A stretch of 64,000 nucleotides of DNA from Couchioplanes azureus (lineage in GTDB: Bacteria > Actinomycetota > Actinomycetes > Mycobacteriales > Micromonosporaceae). The stretch lies in assembly GCF_014648355.1 (NCBI RefSeq), contig NZ_BMQY01000001.1, positions 1,444,255-1,508,254 on the forward strand, read 5' to 3'. A model generated the notes under the pieces. That model was not told the DNA's origin, searched no databases, and saw only the letters and a list, made by a program, of their open reading frames with translations. How positions within the stretch are numbered: position 1 is the first letter of the stretch; the number at the start of each line of letters is the position of its first letter. Position numbers and translations under genes: made by a program. This document shows, piece after piece, positions 1-8,689 of the stretch.

Positions 1-514
1 GCACGAGCTCGCGTTCGACGACGTCCGCGTGCCGGCGGCGAACCTGCTCGGCGAGCGGGGCCGGGGCTTCGCCCAGTTCCTGCGCATCCTCGACGAGGGC
101 CGGATCGCGATCGCCGCCCTCTCGACCGGGCTGGCCCAGGGCTGCGTCGACGAGTCGGTGAAGTACGCCAGGGAGCGCCACGCGTTCGGCCAGCCGATCG
201 GCAACTACCAGGCCGTCCAGTTCATGATCGCGGACATGGAGATGCGGGCGTACACCGCGCGGCTCGGCTACTACGACGCGGCGGCGCGCATGCTCGCCGG
301 CGAGGACTTCAAGCGGTACGCGGCCGCCGCCAAGCTGAACGCCAGCAACGCGGCCATGGAGAACAGCCGGTGGGCCACCCAGGTGCACGGCGGCTACGGC
401 TTCATGAACGAGTCCGCGGTCGGACGCTTCTACCGCGACGCCAAGATCCTCGAGGTCGGCGAGGGCACCTCCGAGGTGCAGCGCATGCTGATCGCCCGGG
501 GGCTGGGACTGTAG
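1..514 (+). CDS. acyl-CoA dehydrogenase, C-terminal part (5' end outside window)
   Basis: The frame is open from base 2 to the stop at 512-514, giving about 170 residues. They match the C-terminal half of the acyl-CoA dehydrogenase family: the segment ELAFDDVRVPAANLLG, the FAD-binding helical region around RHAFGQPIGNYQAVQ, and the conserved ending QVHGGYGFMNES followed by YRDAKILEVGEGTSEVQRM, where the E of EGTSE sits in the usual catalytic-glutamate region. The enzyme oxidises an acyl-CoA thioester at the alpha-beta bond and passes electrons to ETF. Substrate length cannot be told from this half. The gene begins before the window, so operon context is unknown. It is not closely similar to the larger FadE5-type enzyme at 50874. 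Confidence 0.92.
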   Translation, partial: HELAFDDVRVPAANLLGERGRGFAQFLRILDEGRIAIAALSTGLAQGCVDESVKYARERHAFGQPIGNYQAVQFMIADMEMRAYTARLGYYDAAARMLAGEDFKRYAAAAKLNASNAAMENSRWATQVHGGYGFMNESAVGRFYRDAKILEVGEGTSEVQRMLIARGLGL

Positions 515-546
515 GGCTTGGACTGTAGGGCCTGGACTCGGCCGGT

Positions 547-567
547 CCGCCGCCGAACCGGCGGCGG
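547..567 (+). terminator. GC-rich stem-loop after the acyl-CoA dehydrogenase
   Basis: A perfect 9-bp stem (547-555 with 559-567) and a 3-nt loop lie 33 bases after the stop codon. There is no long T run, as is common in actinobacteria. Just before it a roughly 15-bp tandem duplication (about 506-537) includes the stop codon. Confidence 0.4.
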
Positions 568-638
568 TTGCGTCGGTTAGTCGACAATCGGGCGCATGAA
601 CTCGGCATTCATCGCCATGTCTGCCTAGGTTCGTCTTC

Positions 639-3119
639 ATGACGTCCGATCACGGGGCGGGCCACGAAGGTCCGGGATTCGACGCCGTGCTGCGCAGCTA
701 CCGGCTGCGGGCGAAGCTGACCCAGGAAGAGCTCGCGGCGCGTGCGGCGGTCGGTGTGCGGACGGTCCGCGATCTGGAGCGGGGCCGGGCCTCCCGGCCG
801 CAGCGCACCACGGCGGAGTTGCTCGCCGCCGCGCTGGGGCTGGCCGGGGCCGACCGGCTGGCCTTTCTCGCCGCCGCCCGCGGGCACTCCTCACAGCTGC
901 AGGCCCCGCCGCGCTACGTACGGCTGCCGCCGGCGAGCGACCTGATCGGCCGGGACGACGACGTGGCCCAGCTGGTCACCCGGCTGTCCCGGCCGCACGG
1001 CGAGGGGTCCCGCGGCATCACGCTCGTCGGCCTGGCCGGGGTCGGCAAGACCAGCCTGGCGCTGACCGTCGCGCACCGGCTGACCGAGGCCTATCCGGGC
1101 GGCGTGGCCGGCGTCGTGGTCACCGACGGATCGACCGCGGGTGAGGTGCTCGGCGGCGTCGCCGCGGTCTTCGGGGTCGGCCGCCCCGACGATCTCGGCC
1201 CGCGTTTCGCCGGCCGCTCGGCACTGCTGCTCATCGACGCGGTCGACCGTGCGCCCGAGGCGCTCGCCGAGGCCCTCGGCCGGCTCCTGACCCAGCACCC
1301 GACGCTGCGCTTCCTGGCCACCGGGCGGCATCCCATCGGCCTGCCCTCCGAACGCGTCCAGCCGGTGGCGCCGCTGGTCGCCCCGCCGGCGGGCGCCGGG
1401 ACGACCCTCGCCGAGGCGGCCGGCTACCCGGCCGTGGCGCTCTTCCTCCACCGGCTCGCCCAGGTCCGCGGCACACCCGTCGAGCCGCACGAGGTGGGCC
1501 CGCTGGTCGCGCTCGTCCGCCGCCTCGGCGGCCTGCCCATCGCCCTCGAGCTGGCGGCGGCCCGCGGCCGCGTGCTCACCGTCGCGGAGATCCTCGATCG
1601 GTACGGCGACCGCGTGCTCGACCTCTCCGGCCGCCCGGCCGGCGGCGTGGTGGCGGCCCGGGACCTGCAGGGCCGCCCGGCGGACACCGGCGTGGTCTCG
1701 GTCCGCGACGCCGTGGCGGCCAGCTACCGCCTGCTCTCCATCGCCGAGCGCAAGGCGCTGCACCGCCTCGCGACGTTCCGCCACCGGTGGTCGCTGGACC
1801 TGGCCGAGAAGATCATCGACCGCGACCCGTCGGTCGACGTGGTGCACCTGCTGGACCGCTTCCTCGAGCTCGGCCTGCTCAGCGCCCGCGGTGCCCGGGC
1901 CTTCCGGTTCCGGCTGCTCGACGTGGTGGGGGACTACGCCTGCGAGCAGGCGGCGGCCCTGGGCGACCTGCCGGCGGCGCGCCGGCGCCACGCCGAGGTG
2001 ATGGCCGACCTGGCACTCTCCATCGCACCGGACCTCAAGGGACCGCATCTCGCGGAGGCCTCCGCCCGCCTCGACGACGTGTCGGGCGACCTCGGTGCGG
2101 CGCTCTCGTACGCGGCCAAGGAGGATCCGCACACGGCGCTGCGGCTGGCGGCCTGCCTGCCGCGCTGGTGGCGGTTCCGCGGCCGCGACGTGACGGGCCG
2201 GCAGTGGCTGCGGCGGCTGCTGGCCGACCCGCGTACGGCGGATGCCGACCCGGCCGTCCGGGCCTGGGCCAAGGTCGGGCTGGCCCAGCTCGCGCTGGAA
2301 CACGGCTCGGGCGCCGAGGAGATCGGCTCGGCGCAGGCGGCCCTCGCCGAGTTCACCGCGCTCGACGACGTGGCCGGCCAGTTGATGGCCCACACCCAGC
2401 TGGCGGCGCTGTGGATGACGGCGCACGGCTACGACCGGGCCCGCGCCCACGGCGAGGCGGCACTGGAGCTGGCCCGGCGCAGCGGCCGGATCCGGGACAT
2501 GGCGGTCGCCGAGAACAACCTCACCTGGCACGAGATCCGCGAGGGCGACCTGCCGGCGGCCCGCGCCCGGCTGGCCGAGGTCGACAAGCTGGCCAGCCGC
2601 TGCGGCGAGCACCGGCTCCGGGCCGTCGCCGTGGCCAACCTCGCCGAGGTGGAGCGCCTCGACGGCCGGTGCGAGGAGGCCGCCCGGCTGGGCCGGCACG
2701 CGATCGCGGAGCTGGAGGACGTCGGCGACCCGGGTCACCGCCGCCGCGTGCTGGCCACCATCGGGCTGGCGCTGGCGGAGGCCGGCCGCACCCGGGAGGC
2801 CGAGGGCGTCCTGGCGGAGCTGCGGCCGGCGGACGCGGGTGGGCCGGCGGACGGCCCGGCGGCCGTGGTGGAAGGCTCGCTGGCTCTGCTGCGGGGAGAC
2901 GACCGGAAGGCGGCCGAGCTCTTCGAGGTCGCGGCGGCGGCGTACGAGGGAGGCCACGACCCCCGCGACACGGTGGAGGCGATGGTGGGTCTCATCCGGT
3001 GCACGCGGGAGGCCGAGCAGCGGGCCAAGATGGTGCACCGGCTGCGCGAGATGTGCCGTACGAGCGGAATTGCCCTGTTGCCCCGAGACCTCAAGCTGAT
3101 CGGCGCGCCGGGGGAGTGA
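639..3119 (+). CDS. HTH (XRE) - NB-ARC ATPase - TPR regulator
   Basis: An 826-residue regulator. An XRE-type helix-turn-helix is at about residues 10-75 (LTQEELAARAAVGVRTVRDLE). A STAND/NB-ARC ATPase follows, with Walker A GLAGVGKTSLAL near residue 130 and a Walker B-like ALLLIDAVD near 195. The C-terminal half (about 450-810) is alanine- and leucine-rich helical repeat of TPR type. The architecture resembles actinobacterial signal-dependent transcription activators; the ligand is unknown. ATG at 639 is preceded by TAGGTT at -13 to -8, so the message may be leaderless. It stands alone: the previous gene has its own hairpin and the following 390 bases hold no convincing gene. Confidence 0.85.
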   Translation: MTSDHGAGHEGPGFDAVLRSYRLRAKLTQEELAARAAVGVRTVRDLERGRASRPQRTTAELLAAALGLAGADRLAFLAAARGHSSQLQAPPRYVRLPPASDLIGRDDDVAQLVTRLSRPHGEGSRGITLVGLAGVGKTSLALTVAHRLTEAYPGGVAGVVVTDGSTAGEVLGGVAAVFGVGRPDDLGPRFAGRSALLLIDAVDRAPEALAEALGRLLTQHPTLRFLATGRHPIGLPSERVQPVAPLVAPPAGAGTTLAEAAGYPAVALFLHRLAQVRGTPVEPHEVGPLVALVRRLGGLPIALELAAARGRVLTVAEILDRYGDRVLDLSGRPAGGVVAARDLQGRPADTGVVSVRDAVAASYRLLSIAERKALHRLATFRHRWSLDLAEKIIDRDPSVDVVHLLDRFLELGLLSARGARAFRFRLLDVVGDYACEQAAALGDLPAARRRHAEVMADLALSIAPDLKGPHLAEASARLDDVSGDLGAALSYAAKEDPHTALRLAACLPRWWRFRGRDVTGRQWLRRLLADPRTADADPAVRAWAKVGLAQLALEHGSGAEEIGSAQAALAEFTALDDVAGQLMAHTQLAALWMTAHGYDRARAHGEAALELARRSGRIRDMAVAENNLTWHEIREGDLPAARARLAEVDKLASRCGEHRLRAVAVANLAEVERLDGRCEEAARLGRHAIAELEDVGDPGHRRRVLATIGLALAEAGRTREAEGVLAELRPADAGGPADGPAAVVEGSLALLRGDDRKAAELFEVAAAAYEGGHDPRDTVEAMVGLIRCTREAEQRAKMVHRLREMCRTSGIALLPRDLKLIGAPGE

Positions 3120-3120
3120 G

Positions 3121-3209
3121 CGATGCCACTGCCGGCAGCGATGCCACTGCCGGCAGCGATGCCACTGCCGGCAGCGATGCCTCTGCCGGCAGCGATGCTG
3201 TGCCGGCAG
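3121..3209. repeat. 18-bp tandem repeats, each with a 10-bp palindrome
   Basis: Immediately after the regulator's stop codon the unit CGATGCCACTGCCGGCAG occurs three times exactly (3121-3174), then once with one change (3175-3192) and once shortened to 17 bp (3193-3209). Every unit contains the palindrome CTGCCGGCAG, or most of it. The array can be read as a short frame of MPLPAA repeats, but nothing else supports translation. Confidence 0.85.
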
Positions 3210-3509
3210 CGATGGAGGCGCGCGGGTGGCGTGGACGACCGGCGCTTTCCGTGCCCCCCACAACGCCGGCCGTCGCAACGCCCCGGTAACGCGGCGAGGA
3301 CGATGACTCCCCCGTTGATCACGCCCCGGCCTCGGCCGCGCCGCGTCCCCCTGCGGAGATCACCCTAGCGGGGTAGACCTGGGGAAATGCGTAGATAGGC
3401 GGGATTCGACCCCGGGTGGTGACGGTTCTGCCGGTACTTCTGCCGGTTCCCGATCCGGTGTTGACGTGCAGGTAGTCGACGGCTCACCCTCCGTCGCGTA
3501 GTTCGTCCG
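3210..3509. other. gene-free stretch after the regulator
   Basis: No frame here has convincing codon bias or recognisable sequence. The stretch has a duplicated TCTGCCGGT motif around 3430-3445 and a possible -35-like TTGACG near 3460, but no matching -10 was recognised. Confidence 0.5.
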
Positions 3510-4004
3510 TCAGCGCCCGGCCGGAGTCGGTTCGGGGTCGGTGGTGCCCGCCGTCGCGCACGGGTTGACCGCGTCGCGGATGATGCGCAGCGACTCGGTG
3601 AACGCGGCGAGTTGCTCCGGAGAGAGCTGCCCGATGAACCACCGCTGCATGAGCTCGAGGTGGCCGGGGAGGACGTCGTCCAGGCGGGCGAGGCCGGCGT
3701 CGGTGATCACCGCGTACGAGCTGCGGCGGTCGCTGGGGCAGGCCTCCCGGCGGACCAGGCCCTCGCGGTCCATGCGGTCCACGACGCGGGTGACGCCGCT
3801 CGTGGACAGGGAGGTCTGCCCGGCCAGGTCGGTCATCCGCAGCCGGTTCTCCGGGGACCGTGCGAGCCGCAGCAGCACCTCGAACTCGACCGACGAGAGC
3901 CGGTGCTGCTCGAACTGGGCGGCGAAGCGGTTGGTCAGGCCGGTGAAGGCCTCGGCGAAGAGACCGAAGGCCGTGAATCGGGGGTCGTCGAAGTTGGTTC
4001 CCAC
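3510..4004 (-). CDS. MarR-family transcriptional regulator
   Basis: A 164-residue MarR protein. The winged-helix core is clear: FEVLLRLARSPENRLRMTDL, then a recognition helix in TSLSTSGVTRVVDRMDREGL and the wing RREACPSDRRSSYAVITDAG, flanked by dimerisation helices. The GTG start at 4004 was chosen because TACGAT lies exactly at -12 to -7, which fits a leaderless message, and because the MarR fold begins about here. The frame stays open a further 900 bases upstream, but that is the antisense of yceI. It is divergent from yceI across about 100 bp, so it probably controls yceI and itself. The ligand is unknown. Confidence 0.9.
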   Translation of the reverse strand: MGTNFDDPRFTAFGLFAEAFTGLTNRFAAQFEQHRLSSVEFEVLLRLARSPENRLRMTDLAGQTSLSTSGVTRVVDRMDREGLVRREACPSDRRSSYAVITDAGLARLDDVLPGHLELMQRWFIGQLSPEQLAAFTESLRIIRDAVNPCATAGTTDPEPTPAGR

Positions 4005-4103
4005 ACCATCATCGTAGCAGCGTTCGCTTGACAGGAGGAATATTGCTTGGCATATAGTTGCTACGTCAGACAAATACTTGCTCAGCCTCCGAGAGGACAC
4101 GTC
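4005..4103. promoter_or_regulatory. divergent marR / yceI promoter region
   Basis: On the minus strand TACGAT (4011-4016) serves marR. On the plus strand TTGACA (4028-4033) is followed by CATATA (4051-4056) or TATAGT (4053-4058) as -10, then a ribosome-binding GAGAGGA at 4091-4097. The imperfect palindrome CAAATACTTG (about 4070-4079) is a possible MarR operator; this last point is inference. Confidence 0.55.
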
Positions 4104-4685
4104 ATGACCGACACCGCCGCCACGGGTACCCGCGAGTTCCAGGGTCTCCAGATCCCGGCCGCCGGCACCTACGAGCTCGACGCCGCGCACAAGCGGGTCG
4201 GCTTCATGGTGCGCCACCTGATGGTCAGCAAGGTTCGCGGCAACTTCGCCGAGGCCGCCGCCACCATCACCATCGCCGAGAACCCGCTCGAGTCCTCGGT
4301 CACCGCGACCATCCAGACCGCCAGCGTGCAGACCGGCCAGGCCGACCGCGACAACCACCTGCGCACGGGCGACTTCTTCGAGGCGGAGAAGTACCCGACC
4401 ATGGAGTTCCGCAGCACCGGCATCAAGTCGTTCGAGGGCAACGAGATCGTCCTCGACGGCGAGCTCACCATCAAGGACGTCACCAGGCCGGTCGAGCTCC
4501 TCGTGGAGTTCGAGGGTGCGACCGTCAGCCCGTACGGTCAGCAGGTCTTCGGCTTCAGCGCCACCACCGAGATCGACCGCGAGGACTGGGGCCTGACCTA
4601 CAACATGGCGCTGGAGTCCGGCGGCGTCATGATCGGCAAGAAGGTCAAGATCGAGATCGAGGGCGAGGCCATCCGGCAGGCCTGA
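4104..4685 (+). CDS. YceI-family lipid-binding-like protein
   Basis: A 193-residue YceI-domain protein. Family features are GTYELDAAHKRVGFMVRHLM near the start, VTATIQTASVQTGQADRDNHL, DFFEAEKYPTMEFRSTGI and the end DWGLTYNMALESGGVMIGKKV. YceI proteins form a lipocalin-like barrel that binds isoprenoid-type lipids. No signal peptide is seen, so this copy is probably cytoplasmic, as is usual for actinobacterial YceI proteins. ATG 4104 has GAGAGGA six bases upstream; a start at 4047 would lie inside the promoter. It is divergent from the MarR gene, a common pairing in actinobacteria. Confidence 0.9.
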   Translation: MTDTAATGTREFQGLQIPAAGTYELDAAHKRVGFMVRHLMVSKVRGNFAEAAATITIAENPLESSVTATIQTASVQTGQADRDNHLRTGDFFEAEKYPTMEFRSTGIKSFEGNEIVLDGELTIKDVTRPVELLVEFEGATVSPYGQQVFGFSATTEIDREDWGLTYNMALESGGVMIGKKVKIEIEGEAIRQA

Positions 4686-4691
4686 GCCCAT

Positions 4692-4763
4692 GCCGGGGCG
4701 GAACGCCCCGGATCTCCGCCGGCCCCGACGGCACGCCGGGGCGCAACGCCCCGGATCTCCGCC
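4692..4763. repeat. two near-identical 29-bp hairpin units
   Basis: Units 4692-4720 and 4735-4763 differ at one base. Each contains an 8-bp stem CCGGGGCG/CGCCCCGG with a 3-nt loop. They follow yceI directly, ahead of the longer hairpin at 4824-4858. Confidence 0.7.
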
Positions 4764-4823
4764 AGTCCCGAACCCGCGCCGGTCAAGTGAATGCCCCGGC
4801 GATGAGCTACGCGGAGTCGCTGA

Positions 4824-4858
4824 CGAAAGGCGCCACCCGATGCGGGCGGCGCCTTTCG
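4824..4858 (+). terminator. yceI terminator-like stem-loop
   Basis: A perfect 11-bp stem (CGAAAGGCGCC with GGCGCCTTTCG) around a 13-nt loop, about 140 bases after the yceI stop. Confidence 0.6.
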
Positions 4859-5254
4859 CGCGTCCGCGCCCGCCTGAGCCTCGATCCCCGCCTCGCAGGT
4901 CCCGCCGGTCCCGCAAGTCCCGCCGGTCCCGCCTGTCCCGCCAAGTGGGCGATCACCCGCTTTGCGGCGATCCCCGGCGATGCGCGCCGTAACCGGTTTC
5001 GGTACCTCGATCACCCCCGCCCGGTCCCGTGCCGCACGGGTTTCCCGATCCCCAGGCACCCCCTGCGACCAGCGTCTTAGCCCTTACCGCACCACCTTGT
5101 GGCACACCGGTGGCGGTAGGCCGCGGGGGATGCGATGGTGGACCGAGCGCGTCCGCACGCTCACCCAGAGCTGATGAGTGTCCGTTTCGTCCCTGGCCAC
5201 GGTTACTGGGCCCACATAACGTGAGAGCGTCACGCGAACGTGCCAGGAGGATCG
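4859..5254. other. gene-free stretch before the GCS2-family gene
   Basis: The stretch includes a degenerate 9-10 bp repeat of GTCCCGCC (about 4906-4943). Nearer the gene, CATAAC (about 5214-5219) may be a -10 hexamer. A strong AGGAGG (5245-5250) belongs to the gene starting at 5255. I see no other gene. Confidence 0.5.
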
Positions 5255-6826
5255 ATGGGTAAGGACCTCTCCGGCTCCGTCTTCTCCAACGAGGACCGGG
5301 TCCACTATCGGCAGAAGGTCCGGCGCTGCCTGGACGTCCTCGCTCTGATGCTGGACCGGCGCGACGCCCCCGCCGGCGACCGGTCACGCCTCCTCGTCGA
5401 GGAACGACCCGGCGCGCGACAGCGCCTGGCTGCCGACGAACCATCGGGTCGCATCCCGTTCGACACCGACAGCCGGATGACCGGCCTGGAGATCGAGCTC
5501 AACCTCATGGACGCCGACGCGGAACCGGCGATGCGCAACGCCGAGATCCTCGCCGACCTCGCGGACCCGATGTTCCAGACGGAGCTCGGCCAGTTCAACC
5601 TCGAGCTCAACGCCCGTCCCCGGATGATCTGCGGCGACGGCTTCGCCGACTACGAGCGGGACCTGCTCGACAGCCTGGCCCGCGCCGAGGAGCGGGCCCG
5701 CAAGTCCGACGCCACGATCGTGCTCATCGGCAGCCTGCCGACCCTCAAGCCGGACCATCTCGTCCTGGCGAACCTCTCGGCCAACGAGCGGTACCGCGCC
5801 CTCAACGACCAGATCGCCGGCGCCCGCGGCGAACAGTTCAGTGTGGACATCCGCGGCGTGGAACGGCTGCAGACGGCGAACGACTCGATCGCCCCCGAGG
5901 CGGCGTGCACGAGCGTGCAGTTCCACATGCAGGTGCCGCCGGACAAGTTCGCCGCGTACTGGAACGCCTCCCAGGCGGTGGCGGCGATCCAGGTGGCGAT
6001 CGGTGCCAACTCCCCGTACCTGCACGGTCGCCGGCTCTGGGCCGAGACGCGGATCGCGCTGTTCGAGCAGGCCACCGACACCAGGCCGGAGGAGCTCAAG
6101 GCCCAGGGGGTACGCCCGCGCGTCTGGTTCGGCGAGCGATGGATCACCTCGGTGTTCGACCTCTTCGAGGAGAACGTCCGCTATTTCCCGCCGCTCCTGC
6201 CGATCCTGGACGAGGAGGACCCCATCGCGGTCCTGCAGCGCGGTCAGGTGCCGAGCCTCGGCGAACTGCGGCTGCACAACGGCACGGTCTATCGCTGGAA
6301 CCGCCCGGTCTACGACGTCATGAACGGCCGCCCGCACCTCCGCGTGGAGAACAGGGTGCTGCCCGCCGGACCGACCGTCGCGGACATGCTGGCCAACGCG
6401 GCCTTCTACTACGGCCTGACCCGCCAGCTCGCCGAGGAGGAGAGGCCGATCTGGAGCCGGCTCCCCTTCCCGGCGGCCGAGGACAACTTCCACGCGGCGG
6501 CCCGCCGAGGCATGGAAACCACGATCCATTGGCCGGGTACGGGAGAACGCCCGGTATCCGACCTGGTCCGCGACGTCCTCCTCCCCAGGGCACACCAGGG
6601 CCTGGCGAAGTTCGGCGTCGGCGCCGCGCACCGCGACCGCCTGCTCGGCATCATCGAGGGCCGCTGCCGCACCGGCCGCAACGGGGCAACCTGGCAGACG
6701 GCGGCGGTGTGGCACGCCGAGCACCACAAGGGCCTCGACCGCGACGCCGCGCTCCACGACATGTTGCTGCGATACAGCGCCCACCAGCAGACCAACGAGC
6801 CGGTCCACACCTGGCCGTCCGACTAG
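5255..6826 (+). CDS. glutamate-cysteine ligase family (GCS2) protein
   Basis: A 523-residue carboxylate-amine ligase-like protein. The GCS2 core is recognisable in TGLEIELNLMDADAEPAMRN, ELGQFNLELNARPR, TSVQFHMQVPPDKFAAYWNA and LRVENRVLPAGPTVADMLAN, which carry the acidic metal-binding residues (E-x-E, N-x-E) of this fold. The family joins glutamate or another acid to an amine using ATP. Actinobacteria use mycothiol, and true glutathione synthesis cannot be assumed, so the substrate is open. It is about 150 residues longer than YbdK-type members. ATG 5255 has AGGAGG four bases upstream, which rules out the earlier in-frame start at 5240. It appears monocistronic. Confidence 0.8.
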   Translation: MGKDLSGSVFSNEDRVHYRQKVRRCLDVLALMLDRRDAPAGDRSRLLVEERPGARQRLAADEPSGRIPFDTDSRMTGLEIELNLMDADAEPAMRNAEILADLADPMFQTELGQFNLELNARPRMICGDGFADYERDLLDSLARAEERARKSDATIVLIGSLPTLKPDHLVLANLSANERYRALNDQIAGARGEQFSVDIRGVERLQTANDSIAPEAACTSVQFHMQVPPDKFAAYWNASQAVAAIQVAIGANSPYLHGRRLWAETRIALFEQATDTRPEELKAQGVRPRVWFGERWITSVFDLFEENVRYFPPLLPILDEEDPIAVLQRGQVPSLGELRLHNGTVYRWNRPVYDVMNGRPHLRVENRVLPAGPTVADMLANAAFYYGLTRQLAEEERPIWSRLPFPAAEDNFHAAARRGMETTIHWPGTGERPVSDLVRDVLLPRAHQGLAKFGVGAAHRDRLLGIIEGRCRTGRNGATWQTAAVWHAEHHKGLDRDAALHDMLLRYSAHQQTNEPVHTWPSD

Positions 6827-6936
6827 CGCCGGCCCGCTCCCCGTCCACCGCTCCGCCGAGCCGCCGATCCGGTCATTTCCGGCCAGCCGCCGAGCCGCCG
6901 ATCCGGCCACGCCCGGCGGGATTCGGCGAGCTGGTG

Positions 6937-8583
6937 CTAAGCCGGATCGTCGCTGGCGGGAGTGTCCTTCGGCGCGGGCTTGGACCGCGACGCCGGCTTG
7001 GGCGCGCTCGCCCTCTTGGCGGGCGCCTTCTTGGCCGCCGGGGCCGACTTGGCCGGGGACGCAGCGGTCTGTTTTGCACCGGCAGCCGGCGGAGGCGTGT
7101 CCTCCGCGGCCGAGGGCGCGGTGCCGGACGCGCTAGGGGTGGCCCCGTCCGCCGTCGGCGGGTTGATCCTCGCGATGTCCGGGCTGGCCGGCGGCCGTGC
7201 GACCGTCTCACGCCCGGCCGCCGCCGATCTCTGCGCAGGTGAAGGCGCTGCCGCTGAGGTCTGCGCGGCAGAGGGCGCTGCCGCTGAGGACGGCACAGGA
7301 GAAGGCGGGGAGGCCTGGGGGGACGATCGAGCGGCCGCCGGCGCTTGTGCGCGCCCGGTCGCCACCGAGGTCGAATCGCCGGCCGGTCGCTGGGGGTCTC
7401 GCTTGGCGTCGTTCCCTCCACGGCGCAGTCGACGCAGCAGAGACGGCTTCTCCCGCTCCGCAGGTGGTCCGGCTACCTCCGTAGCGGTGACTTTCTGGTT
7501 CTCTTCCGTCCGCCCGGATTGCGGCGACGCTCCCGTCCGCCCGGATTGCGGCGCAGCCCCCGGTCGCCTGGATTGCGAAGACGAGTCCACTCGCTCGGAT
7601 TGCGGCGACGCTGCCGTCTGCGCGGATCCCGCCGACGTCCCCGCCTTCGCGGGACGGGCCGTACTGCGGCCGGCCGTGAGGGACGGACGCTGAGCCGGGA
7701 TTCCGGCGGTACCTGCCGCCGCCGCACGGGTCGCGCGCCGGGTGGCCCGCTGCTGGGCCAGGGCGATCGTCGCCGCGGAGCCCGCGAGTCCGGCCAGGAC
7801 GGCGTACGGTGCCGTCAGATAGGCCGAGCCGAGCGGACCGAGAGCGGTCGTGAACTGTGGCGCCAGGCCGAAGAAGGCCGCCGCGACCAGCAGCGGCCCG
7901 ACCGCGCCCGAGGCGGCCGCGCCGACGCCGAGGTTTCCGCGCCGCGCGGCGGGCCAGGCCCCGACCACGCCGAGGACGAACGCCGCCAGCAGCGTGAGCA
8001 GCGCCTCGCGCCAGTGGATGGTGCCGCCGCCGTCCGCCGTCACGAACTGCCAGCTGGACAGATAGGTCGCCGTCGGCCGGTGCCAGAAGACGTCCACCAC
8101 GACCGCCGCGACGGCCAGGGCCCAGAGCCAGCACGCCGTGGCTATCAGGTTGGTGGCCGCCGGATAGGAGACCACCGCCCAGTAGGCCAGGACGAGTCCC
8201 AGGAGGACGCCGATGACCGCGTACCCTCCGGCGACCGTCTCGGGGGAGAACGTGTCCACTCGTACGGAACCTCGTGCCGGGAGCGCGATCAGCGCGACCG
8301 TCAGCAGGGCGCCGACCGCCGCCGAGGCCGCCAGCGCGAAGCGCCATGGCCCTCCGGCCGCCCGGCCGAGCCGTCCCGCGACGACCGCGCCGAACACGGT
8401 GGCGCTCGCCGCCGTCCAGGTCGCCCAGCCGAGGCTGCTCTGCCACACGCTCGGGTCGGTGGTGACGCCCGTCGGCCAGACCACCACGCCCAGGCCGTAG
8501 CCCAGACCGAGCTGGGCGGCGCCGGTCCCCGCGGCCACCCCGGCCGCGGCTCCCACCTGCGCTGTCCAGCCCCTAGCGGCCAT
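6937..8583 (-). CDS. multi-pass membrane protein with long disordered tail
   Basis: A 548-residue protein. Residues 1-300 hold about seven or eight hydrophobic segments (for example VIGVLLGLVLAYWAVV and LLTLLAAFVLGVVGAWP). The last 250 residues are low complexity, rich in A, S, P, R and K, with repeats such as QSGRTGASPQSGRTEE and a lysine/proline-rich end. ATG 8583 is preferred over GTG 8592 because TACAGT sits at -13 to -8 from it, fitting a leaderless start; neither has a clear ribosome-binding site. It is divergent from the PASTA protein gene 106 bp away. The function is not recognised; the layout resembles DUF6350-like actinobacterial membrane proteins, but I cannot confirm that. Confidence 0.75.
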   Translation of the reverse strand: MAARGWTAQVGAAAGVAAGTGAAQLGLGYGLGVVVWPTGVTTDPSVWQSSLGWATWTAASATVFGAVVAGRLGRAAGGPWRFALAASAAVGALLTVALIALPARGSVRVDTFSPETVAGGYAVIGVLLGLVLAYWAVVSYPAATNLIATACWLWALAVAAVVVDVFWHRPTATYLSSWQFVTADGGGTIHWREALLTLLAAFVLGVVGAWPAARRGNLGVGAAASGAVGPLLVAAAFFGLAPQFTTALGPLGSAYLTAPYAVLAGLAGSAATIALAQQRATRRATRAAAAGTAGIPAQRPSLTAGRSTARPAKAGTSAGSAQTAASPQSERVDSSSQSRRPGAAPQSGRTGASPQSGRTEENQKVTATEVAGPPAEREKPSLLRRLRRGGNDAKRDPQRPAGDSTSVATGRAQAPAAARSSPQASPPSPVPSSAAAPSAAQTSAAAPSPAQRSAAAGRETVARPPASPDIARINPPTADGATPSASGTAPSAAEDTPPPAAGAKQTAASPAKSAPAAKKAPAKRASAPKPASRSKPAPKDTPASDDPA

Positions 8584-8689
8584 GCGGGGCACTGTAGCGG
8601 TCGAGGACGATGCCTGCGAATCGATGAGCCGATGCTTCAGGATTGGTTAAGTTGATTCCGGGGAACCGGGCGAAAGGAGAGGTACGGCG

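Noticed and set aside
891..3278. 795-codon open frame antisense to the NB-ARC regulator, and similar long antisense frames elsewhere (for example 5384-6910, 28067-30328, 30655-32919, 50805-52796)
   Set aside because: High GC with G/C at third positions keeps antisense frames open; their peptides are Arg/His/Gly-rich without family motifs, and each overlaps a clearly recognised gene.
3123..3368. 81-codon frame starting with MPLPAA repeats
   Set aside because: It is made of the tandem array and random sequence after it, with no ribosome-binding site.
3395..3420. sequence resembling a tRNA T arm (GGGATTCGACCCC)
   Set aside because: No acceptor or anticodon arm fits on either side, and the T-loop sequence is not GTTCRA.
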